A stretch of 64,000 bases of DNA. It comes from Flavivirga aquatica (GTDB lineage Bacteria; Bacteroidota; Bacteroidia; Flavobacteriales; Flavobacteriaceae). Positions 56,196-64,000 of the stretch are shown here, in pieces. The stretch is taken from assembly GCF_001747085.1 (NCBI RefSeq), contig NZ_MDJD01000007.1, forward strand, positions 434,001 to 498,000, written 5' to 3'. Both the position numbers and the translations under genes were made by a program. The notes beneath the pieces are model-generated. The model was not told the origin of the DNA and ran no database searches. It was given only the letters and a program-made list of their open reading frames with translations. Each line of letters starts with the position of its first letter. Position 1 is the first letter of the stretch.

Positions 56196-58694
56196 ATGTA
56201 TGTAGTAAAAAGAGACGGTAGAAAAGAACAGATTATGTTCGACAAAATCACTGCAAGAGTGAGAAAATTATGCTATGGATTAAACAAATTAGTTGATCCA
56301 CTAAAAGTAGCAATGCGTGTTATTGAAGGCTTGTATGACGGTGTAACAACTAGTGAACTTGATAATCTTGCTGCAGAAGTTGCTGCAACGATGACAACAG
56401 CTCATCCAGATTATGCACGTTTAGCAGCACGTATTTCTGTTTCTAACTTACATAAAAATACAAAGAAGACGTTTAGCGACGTCATGGAAGATCTACACAA
56501 ATATGTTAACCCAAGAACTGGCAAAGAAGCTCCGCTTTTAGCAGATGATGTATATGAGGTTATCATGAATAATAAAGAACGTATAGATTCTACTATTATA
56601 TATAATCGTGATTTTGGTTATGACTATTTTGGTTTTAAAACCTTAGAACGTTCTTACCTTTTAAAACTAAATGGTAAAATTGCAGAACGTCCACAACATA
56701 TGCTTATGCGTGTTTCTATAGGAATTCATTTAAATGATTTAGATGCAGCTATAGAAACTTATGAGCTCATGTCTAAAAAATACTTTACACACGCTACACC
56801 AACATTATTTAACGCAGGTACACCTAAACCACAAATGTCATCATGTTTTCTTTTAACTATGAAAGAAGATAGTATTGATGGAATTTATGATACACTAAAA
56901 CAAACTGCTAAGATCTCGCAATCTGCAGGAGGTATAGGTTTGGCTATGCACAATGTAAGAGCTACTGGTAGTTATATTGCAGGAACAAATGGTACTAGTA
57001 ATGGTATCGTACCAATGCTTCGAGTATTTAATGACACTGCACGTTATGTAGATCAAGGAGGAGGTAAACGTAAAGGAAGTTTTGCTATTTATTTAGAAAC
57101 TTGGCATGCTGATATTTTTGACTTCCTAGATTTAAAGAAAAATCATGGTAAAGAAGAAATGCGTGCGCGTGATTTATTTTACGCGATGTGGATTTCAGAT
57201 TTATTTATGAAACGTGTTGAAGAAAATGGGGAATGGACCTTAATGTGTCCTAATGAATGTCCTGGAATGGACGAAGTGCATAGCGAAGAGTTTGAAGCTT
57301 TATATTTGAGATATGAGGCAGAAGGAAAAGGTCGTAAAACAATAAAAGCACGTGAACTTTGGGAAAAAATATTAGAATCTCAAATTGAAACGGGTACTCC
57401 GTACATGCTTTATAAAGATGCTGCTAACCGTAAATCAAATCAGAAAAATTTAGGAACTATTCGTTCTTCAAATTTATGTACTGAAATTATGGAGTATACA
57501 TCTCCAGAAGAAGTTGCTGTTTGTAATTTAGCTTCTATTGCTTTACCAATGTTTATTAAAAATGGTACGTTTGATCATAAAGAACTATTCCGTATTACTA
57601 AGCGTGTTACTAAGAACTTAAATAGAGTTATTGATAGAAATTATTATCCTGTAAAAGAAGCAAAAACCTCCAATGTACGCCACAGACCAATAGGTTTAGG
57701 TGTGCAAGGATTAGCTGATACGTTTATACAATTACGTATGCCTTTTACAAGTGATGCTGCTAAAAAATTAAATACAGATATTTTTGAAACACTTTATTAT
57801 GCTGCTGTAACAGCGAGTATGGAAGAAGCTAAAGTTGATGGTCCATACGAAACATATGAAGGTTCTCCAATAAGTAAAGGGGAGTTTCAACATAACCTAT
57901 GGGGCATAAAAGATGAAGATTTAAGTGGAAATTGGGATTGGAGTAAATTACGTAAACAAGTACTTAAAAACGGGGTGCGTAATTCGCTATTAGTAGCTCC
58001 AATGCCTACAGCATCTACATCACAAATTCTTGGAAATAATGAATGTTTTGAACCTTACACATCTAATATTTATACCCGTCGTGTATTATCTGGTGAGTTT
58101 ATTGTAGTAAACAAACATTTATTAGAAGATTTAGTTGAACTTGGTTTATGGAATGAGAGCTTAAAACAAGATATCATGAGAGCTAATGGTTCTATTCAAG
58201 CTATTGACATTATTCCTCAAGATATTAAAGATCTTTATAAAACAGTTTGGGAGTTAAGTATGAAAGATATTATAGACATGTCTCGTCAACGAGGTTATTT
58301 TATAGATCAATCACAATCGCTTAATTTATTTTTAGAAGGCGCTACCATGGCTAAATTAACATCAATGCATTTCTACGCTTGGAAAAGTGGTTTAAAAACT
58401 GGCATGTATTATTTGCGTACTAAGAGTGCTGTTGATGCTATTAAATTTACTTTAAAGACTTCTAAAAAAGAAGAACCACCTGTAGAAATAGTCGAAGTTA
58501 ATAATGCTAAGTTGCAAAAAGAAAAAGAAGCACAGAAAAAACAAGAAGTAGCTGCTAAAAATGCTGTTAAATTTGCCAAACAAAACACGCTTTCTGAAGA
58601 AGAAGTTAAACCTATGACTCCTGAGGAAATGAAAGTGCTTATTGCACAAGCAAAAGCAGGAGAAGGTGATGATTGTTTAATGTGCGGATCTTAA
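56196..58694 (+). CDS. nrdA: Ribonucleotide-diphosphate reductase alpha subunit, class Ia
   Basis: An 832-residue catalytic subunit that reduces NDPs to dNDPs. The ATP-cone sits at the N terminus ([22 protein letters not shown], ~1-90), so activity is under ATP/dATP control. Catalytic parts include [29 protein letters not shown] and [24 protein letters not shown]. The C-terminal CLMCGS is the redox-shuttle pair. A Lys/Glu/Gln-rich linker (~755-800) precedes it. Confidence 0.97.
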   Translation: MYVVKRDGRKEQIMFDKITARVRKLCYGLNKLVDPLKVAMRVIEGLYDGVTTSELDNLAAEVAATMTTAHPDYARLAARISVSNLHKNTKKTFSDVMEDLHKYVNPRTGKEAPLLADDVYEVIMNNKERIDSTIIYNRDFGYDYFGFKTLERSYLLKLNGKIAERPQHMLMRVSIGIHLNDLDAAIETYELMSKKYFTHATPTLFNAGTPKPQMSSCFLLTMKEDSIDGIYDTLKQTAKISQSAGGIGLAMHNVRATGSYIAGTNGTSNGIVPMLRVFNDTARYVDQGGGKRKGSFAIYLETWHADIFDFLDLKKNHGKEEMRARDLFYAMWISDLFMKRVEENGEWTLMCPNECPGMDEVHSEEFEALYLRYEAEGKGRKTIKARELWEKILESQIETGTPYMLYKDAANRKSNQKNLGTIRSSNLCTEIMEYTSPEEVAVCNLASIALPMFIKNGTFDHKELFRITKRVTKNLNRVIDRNYYPVKEAKTSNVRHRPIGLGVQGLADTFIQLRMPFTSDAAKKLNTDIFETLYYAAVTASMEEAKVDGPYETYEGSPISKGEFQHNLWGIKDEDLSGNWDWSKLRKQVLKNGVRNSLLVAPMPTASTSQILGNNECFEPYTSNIYTRRVLSGEFIVVNKHLLEDLVELGLWNESLKQDIMRANGSIQAIDIIPQDIKDLYKTVWELSMKDIIDMSRQRGYFIDQSQSLNLFLEGATMAKLTSMHFYAWKSGLKTGMYYLRTKSAVDAIKFTLKTSKKEEPPVEIVEVNNAKLQKEKEAQKKQEVAAKNAVKFAKQNTLSEEEVKPMTPEEMKVLIAQAKAGEGDDCLMCGS

Positions 58695-58767
58695 TAAACA
58701 TTCACTTACAAATTTTTCTCGGTTCTTTCCCTCAAGGAGTTTGAGAAAGATTTAAATTAAGTGTTAT

Positions 58768-58800
58768 AAAAGCATCTCTTTCGAGATGCTTTTTTTTATA
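58768..58800 (+). terminator. nrdA terminator
   Basis: Arms AAAAGCATCTC and complement around TTTC, followed by eight T. It lies 74 bases after the nrdA stop. Confidence 0.9.
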
Positions 58801-58832
58801 ATAAATAGTTGTTTTTATTATGAAACAATTAG

Positions 58833-58862
58833 GCTATATAGACTTAAGCTATATAGACTTAA
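58833..58862. repeat. Tandem 15-bp direct repeat
   Basis: Two perfect adjacent copies of GCTATATAGACTTAA. The right copy carries the stop codon of the glycoside hydrolase gene (minus strand, 58861-58859), so the left copy looks like a duplication of the gene's 3' end. Confidence 0.85.
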
Positions 58863-61591
58863 TTTGAGATTATAATAGTTTCTACTTGTTTCCCTTTATT
58901 AGTAGGAAGTTCAATAAAATAAACTCCTGCACTTAAATTATCAACATTAATTTGAAATGATTTTTCTTTAGAATCTATAGATTTTATAACAGCTCCAGTA
59001 ACATTGTAAATAATATACCTTCCAGTAATTTTATTGACAATATTTAAAACATCGTTAGCAGGGTTTGGATATATTGAATATGTTTTAACAACATCATTAG
59101 TATCATTTATACTTAAAAAAGTATCTTCTGTTAGTAATAAAACATCATAGGGTTTCATAACATGAGTTGAACTAATTGCTCTTCCATCAATTAAATTTAC
59201 ATAGTTTACAGAACTTGGTAATTTAATTTCTCTGTCACTTAAACTTACATTAACTAGCGATACAGCATCTTTTCCATTGGGAGCATTACCGTACGAAGCA
59301 AATACACCAAAAGCTTCGGTAGTAGTTCCTGGCTCTGTAATATCTATATCGATAGCTGGTGTTGGAAACACCAAGTTACTTCTCAAACGATTAATCAAAG
59401 TACTAATATTAGATGTAAAAGTTACTGTTTTATTAGCAAAGCTTAAATCTCTTGAAACATCATCTGTTCCTTTTTCATCCTTACTAAAACTAGATGGACC
59501 ACTAAATCTATTAACTTGCAATATATCTACAGAAGGATTATTACTATTATAAGTATTTAAAGCATCAATACTAGAATCTAAACTAAATAGTGTTGGAGGT
59601 ATAACAATTGCACTAGGAGAGTATCCTAAATTGTTTATTTTACTTGGCGTAGTAAACCCTACTTTTATATTCAATAATTTTAGAGCTTCGTATATATCAG
59701 ACATTTGTTGTGCATATAAAAAGTCTTGTATAGCGGCTTCATTACTGTAATAAATTAACACATCACGTTCTGCCGGAACTAAAGAAGCTACTGTATTACT
59801 TTGAGCATTTATTTCTTTCATTGTTCTACCAAAAGTATCAAACGAAACAGCTTGATGTTGCGGTGAAAACATAATATTCCCAACACCTCCTGTTTTACCT
59901 TCCAAATCACCTTTTTTGATAGTCGCGCCTCTATCCAGATGCTCTCTGTACCACCACCAACAATTAATAACACTCATACCATTGGTAAAAGCTAACCAAA
60001 GAGAAGAACGTACATAACCACGATCTAATCTAAAATTATCCCATGCATTACTAGAGATACCATGCCATTCGGAATCGAACGTAGGTTTATTTGGGTATAA
60101 GGATTTGGAAAAATCTAACATTATGGATTGCTCTCTCCAGTCCATAATATATTGACTTAACCACCCTCTATAAAAACGATTGTTTCGACCATGTGTTTCA
60201 TTAGGTACTACCTGAACATCAAAACCTATAACTTCTTGCATATCCATTAAGCCCTCTAAATCTATACCTCCATCTCTTCTAGGGTCTTCTACTTCTCTAC
60301 CTAAAATTTTTATTGATATATTGGCATTAGCATCGCTTTCTCTTGTAATTGTTTTTAAGTTCTTATGCCATCTATTAGACCTATTCATATTAAAGCGTAA
60401 CCAATCATACCAAATTGGTGTTCCTTGCCAAATATTTCTATTTAAAGGAATTGTATATTCTGTCTTTAAATCATCAAAACTGGTAAAATTCTCATTGCCA
60501 TTAAAAGGGTTATATACGGTATTTAATACACTAATATCATTACCATATTCAGTTTCCAAATGATCTACATACGCATCCATAGTATTGTTTGATACTCCCA
60601 AATTTGCTTGAGATTCTCCTTCTGCAATATTCCAATGCGGCTCATTAGATAATACATAAATTAAAGGACTACCGGCTGCTGCACTTACTATTTGTGGATT
60701 AAAAGTACTTATCATACTTCGATTTAAATTTGTAATTTCTGGGTGATCAATATCATAATGTACAAATGCTCTTGGATGGTCTCCAATACCAGGATAAGCC
60801 GTCGTCATATAAGTAGGAAGTCTAGTATGTGTATAATGAACCTGTGTAGGCGTTTGATTATTTGACACTTGCCTTGATAGCGTATTTGCTCTTGAATTAG
60901 CATAATTAGGTCTAGTAATACCTGGACTCTGCGTATTTGCTGGAGAGTTAAAAGTTTCTCCTAAATAACCAATAGTTTCCATTAAATCATCTTCATCTGG
61001 CATAGTCCAAAATGTGCTTGGAAAAATAACGTCACCACCTTTAGTATAATAACTAGCATCTGTAGCTAATTGAGGATGTCCTGATGTACTAAAATCTAAA
61101 GTTTCTGGCAAAGTAATGTTTCCATCTATTTGATCTTGAATTTCAGCTATAGCAAAATCTAAAATATTAATGCAATCCTGTAATTGTTGATATGGATGAA
61201 AAAGGGAGTAATCTGGCGATCCTGAAATACCCTCTATTACCAACTGACTTTCAAAATTATTATTAAACCCTCTAAATCCATTACCTTCATAAATTGTTTG
61301 CAAAGTTGCGGCTTTTTCTCTATCTCTAGTAGCATAAATAACAAATTCACTAACACTAACAATAGAACCTTTAGCATAACTAGACTCTAAATTTGCTGTT
61401 TCTGCTTCGATTATTTTTGTATTTAATGTTACTGTTTTTGTATTAATTTCTGTTATTAAATCATCCCAAGCTGTTTGATTTAATAATCCTTGGTAAAATT
61501 TTGTTTGCGAAAAAGTAGTAGAACTTATTAGTAAAAACACTAATAGAAAGCACAATTTTTTAAATAGTATTAGTTTAGATTTTTGTTTCAT
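58859..61591 (-). CDS. Secreted clan GH-A glycoside hydrolase (GH42-like) with T9SS tail
   Basis: A 910-residue protein with a signal peptide (cut near FSQT, ~29). Order: a helical N-terminal domain (~35-165); a GH-A TIM barrel (~190-590) with NEPHW (acid/base Glu317) and DSEWH (nucleophile Glu508) and the CWWWYREH strand; a GATase-like domain (~600-720; EALKLLNIKVGFTTPSKI); a small beta domain; and a T9SS type A sorting domain (~840-910, YSIYPNPANDVLNIV). The plan resembles GH42 and related beta-galactosidase-type families. The exact GH family and substrate are unknown, but a galactan of red or green algae is plausible. It is a paralog of the next gene. Confidence 0.8.
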   Translation of the reverse strand: MKQKSKLILFKKLCFLLVFLLISSTTFSQTKFYQGLLNQTAWDDLITEINTKTVTLNTKIIEAETANLESSYAKGSIVSVSEFVIYATRDREKAATLQTIYEGNGFRGFNNNFESQLVIEGISGSPDYSLFHPYQQLQDCINILDFAIAEIQDQIDGNITLPETLDFSTSGHPQLATDASYYTKGGDVIFPSTFWTMPDEDDLMETIGYLGETFNSPANTQSPGITRPNYANSRANTLSRQVSNNQTPTQVHYTHTRLPTYMTTAYPGIGDHPRAFVHYDIDHPEITNLNRSMISTFNPQIVSAAAGSPLIYVLSNEPHWNIAEGESQANLGVSNNTMDAYVDHLETEYGNDISVLNTVYNPFNGNENFTSFDDLKTEYTIPLNRNIWQGTPIWYDWLRFNMNRSNRWHKNLKTITRESDANANISIKILGREVEDPRRDGGIDLEGLMDMQEVIGFDVQVVPNETHGRNNRFYRGWLSQYIMDWREQSIMLDFSKSLYPNKPTFDSEWHGISSNAWDNFRLDRGYVRSSLWLAFTNGMSVINCWWWYREHLDRGATIKKGDLEGKTGGVGNIMFSPQHQAVSFDTFGRTMKEINAQSNTVASLVPAERDVLIYYSNEAAIQDFLYAQQMSDIYEALKLLNIKVGFTTPSKINNLGYSPSAIVIPPTLFSLDSSIDALNTYNSNNPSVDILQVNRFSGPSSFSKDEKGTDDVSRDLSFANKTVTFTSNISTLINRLRSNLVFPTPAIDIDITEPGTTTEAFGVFASYGNAPNGKDAVSLVNVSLSDREIKLPSSVNYVNLIDGRAISSTHVMKPYDVLLLTEDTFLSINDTNDVVKTYSIYPNPANDVLNIVNKITGRYIIYNVTGAVIKSIDSKEKSFQINVDNLSAGVYFIELPTNKGKQVETIIISN

Positions 61592-61767
61592 TTTAAAATA
61601 GATTTAATACAAACACGAAAGTTTTTTTTGTTAAAAGTTTATAATTTTAATAAAAAACAAACTAAATATTCAAATATAACTATCAATTAGTCATTAAAAT
61701 CACAAAAACTAACAATTTACTGAAATATAATGCAACTTCATAAAAAATCATTTGATAAGTTAAAAGC

Positions 61768-61803
61768 AAAATGCCGGCTTAAGACATGTCTTAAGTCGGC
61801 ATT
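61768..61803 (-). terminator. Terminator of the upstream glycoside hydrolase gene
   Basis: Arms AAATGCCGGCTTAAGACA with near-perfect complement and almost no loop, GC-rich for this genome. It lies 34 bases after the stop of the 61.8-64.0 kb gene, so the paralog downstream probably has its own promoter. The T run is short. Confidence 0.75.
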
Positions 61804-61836
61804 TAATTTATTAAGAAATAATAAAATCCTTATAAC

Positions 61837-64000
61837 TTAGTTTGAAATTATAATAGTTTCTACTTGTTTTCCTTCATTAGTAGGAAGTTCAAGGAAATAA
61901 ACTCCGCTACTTAAATTATCCACATTTATTTGGAATGATTTTTCTTTAGAGCTTACAGATTTTATAATAGCTCCATTAACATTATAAATAGTATATTTTC
62001 CAGTAATATCATTAACAATATTTAAACTATTTTTAGCTGGAATTGGATATATTGAATACGTTTTTTCGATAACTTTAGAATCATCAATACCTAATAAAGA
62101 ACCTACTCTTACTTTTTCTAATAACAATACATCATAAGGCTTCATAACATGAGTTGAATTTATAACTTTACCATCAAGAAGATTAATATAGTTTGATGAA
62201 TCAGGTAATTTAATTTCCCTATCGTTTAAGCTTACATTAATTAATGAAATCACTTCTTTTCCACTAGCTGTGTTACCTTTAGAAGCAAATACACCAAAAG
62301 CTTTTTTTGTTGTGCCTGGTAAAGTAATATTAACTGGTGGTGTTGGTAATACTAATTTAGCTCTTAATCTATTTATTAAACTATTAATATTAGCATCAAA
62401 AAATATTGATTTATTAATAAAACTAATATCCCTCGACGCATCTGGTGTTCCTTTTTCATCTTTTCCAAAGTTCTCAACACCATTACCTATTCTACGAACT
62501 TGTAGCATATCTACTGAAGGGTTATTTGCTTTATACGTAGCTAATGAATCAATAGTCGAATCAAGACTATATAATGTTGGTGGAATTATTATACTCTTAG
62601 GTTTATATCCTAAAGAATTAATTTTACTAGGGGTTGTAAAACCAACTTTAACATTTAATAATTTTAAAGCTTCGTAAACATCGGACATTTGTCCAGCATA
62701 CTCATAATCTTGTATAGCAGCTTCATTACTGTAATAAATTAATACATCACGTTCGGCAGGAATTAAAGAAGCCACAGTATTACTATGAGCATTAATTTCT
62801 TTCATCGTTCTACCAAAAGTATCAAAAGATACTGCTTGATGTTGTGGTGAAAACATAATATTTCCATCACCTAATGCTTTCCCTTCTAAATCACCTTTAA
62901 AAACAGGTCCATTTCTAGTCGTTCTATCTTCATGTTCTCTATACCACCACCAGCAATTAAGAACACTCATACCATTAGAGAATGCTAACCAAAGTGAAGA
63001 GCGTACATAACCTCGATCTAATCTAAAATTATCCCAAGCATTACTAGAAATAGCATGCCACTCAGAATCGAATGTAGGCTTGTTAGGGTGTAAAGATTTG
63101 GCAAAGTCAAGCATTATAGTTTGCTCTCTCCAATCCATAATATACCTGTTTAACCACTCTGAATATTTTCTATTATTACGTCCATGGGTTTCATTAGGCA
63201 CTACTTGAGCATCAAAGCCAATAACGTCTTGCATATCCATTAGAGTTTCAACATCTATACCTCCATCTCTTCTAGGATCTTCTACTTCTCTACCTAAAAT
63301 TTTTATAGAAATTTTGGCTGCCGCATGACTTTCTCTTGTAATTGTTTTTAAGTTCTTATGCCATCTATTTGACCTGTTCATATTAAAACGTAACCAATCG
63401 TACCAAATTGGCGTTCCTTGCCATACCTTTCTATCTAAAGGAATAGTGTATTCTGTCTTTAACTGATTAAAATTGGTAAAATTCTTATTCCCATTAAAAG
63501 AATTATATACTCTGTTTAATCTGTTAATATTCTTATATTCAGCTTTCAAATGTTCAACATACGCATTCATAGTATGATTTGATACACCTAGGCTCGCTTG
63601 AGGCTCTCCTTTAGCAATATTCCAATGGGGCTCATTAGATAAAACATAAATTAGAGGGCTTCCTGCTGCTGCTGCAACTATTCCTGGATTAAAAGTACTT
63701 ATCATACTTCTATTTAAGTTTGTTATCTCTGGATGATCAATATCATAATGCACAAAAGCCCTTGGATGATCTCCAATACCAGGATAGTCTGTCCTCATAT
63801 ACGCAGGGAGTTTTGTATGTGTATAATGAACCTGTGTAGGTGTTTGATTATTTGCTATCTGTTTAGATAAACTTCTTGCTCTAGCTCTAGCATAACTTGA
63901 TCTAGTTACACCTGGTCTTTCCGTATTTTGTGGTGAATTGAAAGTTTCTCCTAAATAACCATTTGTTTCCATTAAATCGGCCTCATCTGGCATAGACCAA
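61837..64000 (-). CDS. Second clan GH-A glycoside hydrolase with T9SS tail (5' end cut by window)
   Basis: A close paralog of the 58.9-61.6 kb enzyme. The frame stays open to the right edge (TGG TCT before the first in-window ATG), and by alignment about 196 N-terminal residues lie outside, giving ~915 residues in full. Present are NEPHW and DSEWH (both catalytic Glu), the CWWWYREHEDR segment, the GATase-like domain (EALKLLNVKVGFTTPSKI), and the T9SS tail (YSIYPIPAKNSLNIV). It differs by scattered substitutions and a short insertion near TTRNGPVF after the barrel. The pair probably attacks related bonds in one polysaccharide. Confidence 0.8.
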   Translation of the reverse strand, partial: WSMPDEADLMETNGYLGETFNSPQNTERPGVTRSSYARARARSLSKQIANNQTPTQVHYTHTKLPAYMRTDYPGIGDHPRAFVHYDIDHPEITNLNRSMISTFNPGIVAAAAGSPLIYVLSNEPHWNIAKGEPQASLGVSNHTMNAYVEHLKAEYKNINRLNRVYNSFNGNKNFTNFNQLKTEYTIPLDRKVWQGTPIWYDWLRFNMNRSNRWHKNLKTITRESHAAAKISIKILGREVEDPRRDGGIDVETLMDMQDVIGFDAQVVPNETHGRNNRKYSEWLNRYIMDWREQTIMLDFAKSLHPNKPTFDSEWHAISSNAWDNFRLDRGYVRSSLWLAFSNGMSVLNCWWWYREHEDRTTRNGPVFKGDLEGKALGDGNIMFSPQHQAVSFDTFGRTMKEINAHSNTVASLIPAERDVLIYYSNEAAIQDYEYAGQMSDVYEALKLLNVKVGFTTPSKINSLGYKPKSIIIPPTLYSLDSTIDSLATYKANNPSVDMLQVRRIGNGVENFGKDEKGTPDASRDISFINKSIFFDANINSLINRLRAKLVLPTPPVNITLPGTTKKAFGVFASKGNTASGKEVISLINVSLNDREIKLPDSSNYINLLDGKVINSTHVMKPYDVLLLEKVRVGSLLGIDDSKVIEKTYSIYPIPAKNSLNIVNDITGKYTIYNVNGAIIKSVSSKEKSFQINVDNLSSGVYFLELPTNEGKQVETIIISN

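Noticed and set aside
58833-58862. CRISPR-like or phage-attachment repeat
   Set aside because: Only two adjacent copies with no spacer, no cas genes, no integrase and no tRNA nearby.

Overview
The window is AT-rich DNA from a gliding, probably marine member of the Flavobacteriaceae (Bacteroidota). Supporting signs are GldD and GldE, type IX secretion (T9SS) C-terminal sorting domains, a Bacteroidota-type type VI secretion (T6SS subtype iii) Hcp and VgrG, many SPII lipoproteins, promoters of the TTTG-N19-21-TAnnTTTG class, and starts without Shine-Dalgarno sites. I found no tRNA, rRNA or CRISPR array.

Layout. 1-4.7 kb (minus): a T6SS module of Hcp/TssD, VgrG, a DUF2235/Tle1-like lipase effector, and two tandem DUF2931 lipoproteins, the second cut by the window edge. 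5.3-6.2 kb: rplU-rpmA. 6.3-7.0 kb: the wreck of an IS200-type transposase plus a small ORF. 7.2-10 kb: DUF4199 membrane protein, YceI, EamA exporter, and a metal-binding lipoprotein. 10-15.9 kb: the flavobacterial block mutY-ssb-gldE-gldD, with HU, a 30-residue COX24-like ribosomal peptide and RNase G on the other strand. 16-20.6 kb: astacin protease with fascin-like repeats, aldo/keto reductase, OmpA lipoprotein, exonuclease III. 20.9-30.4 kb: a 1140-residue outer-membrane protein, M28 peptidase, an OlsF-like double acyltransferase in an operon with aspartate kinase and a GNAT, then fructose-bisphosphatase.

30.5-39.6 kb is a nitrogen-assimilation region: gltB-gltD on the minus strand, diverging from porin-PII-amt on the plus strand. 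40.2-53.2 kb is mixed housekeeping: PEP carboxylase, a second SSB, two GNAT/zinc-finger genes, CBS protein, TPR protein, threonine dehydrogenase, HupE-like protein, dCMP deaminase, S41 protease, a small oxidoreductase, MarC and DUF3109. 53.2-54.5 kb is a heavily frameshifted phytase-like esterase pseudogene. 55.0-58.7 kb holds class Ia ribonucleotide reductase (nrdB, nrdA). 58.9-64.0 kb holds two tandem secreted GH-A-clan glycoside hydrolases with T9SS tails; the second runs off the right edge.

The most interesting parts are the T6SS effector/immunity module, the three hairpins in front of an RNase G that lacks the usual zinc-link cysteines, the inverted repeat in front of the porin-PII-amt operon, the L21 with a SAP/Rho-N-like tail, and the glycoside hydrolase pair. 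I see no single clearly new system. Functions are assigned from recognised motifs and family knowledge, without any database search.
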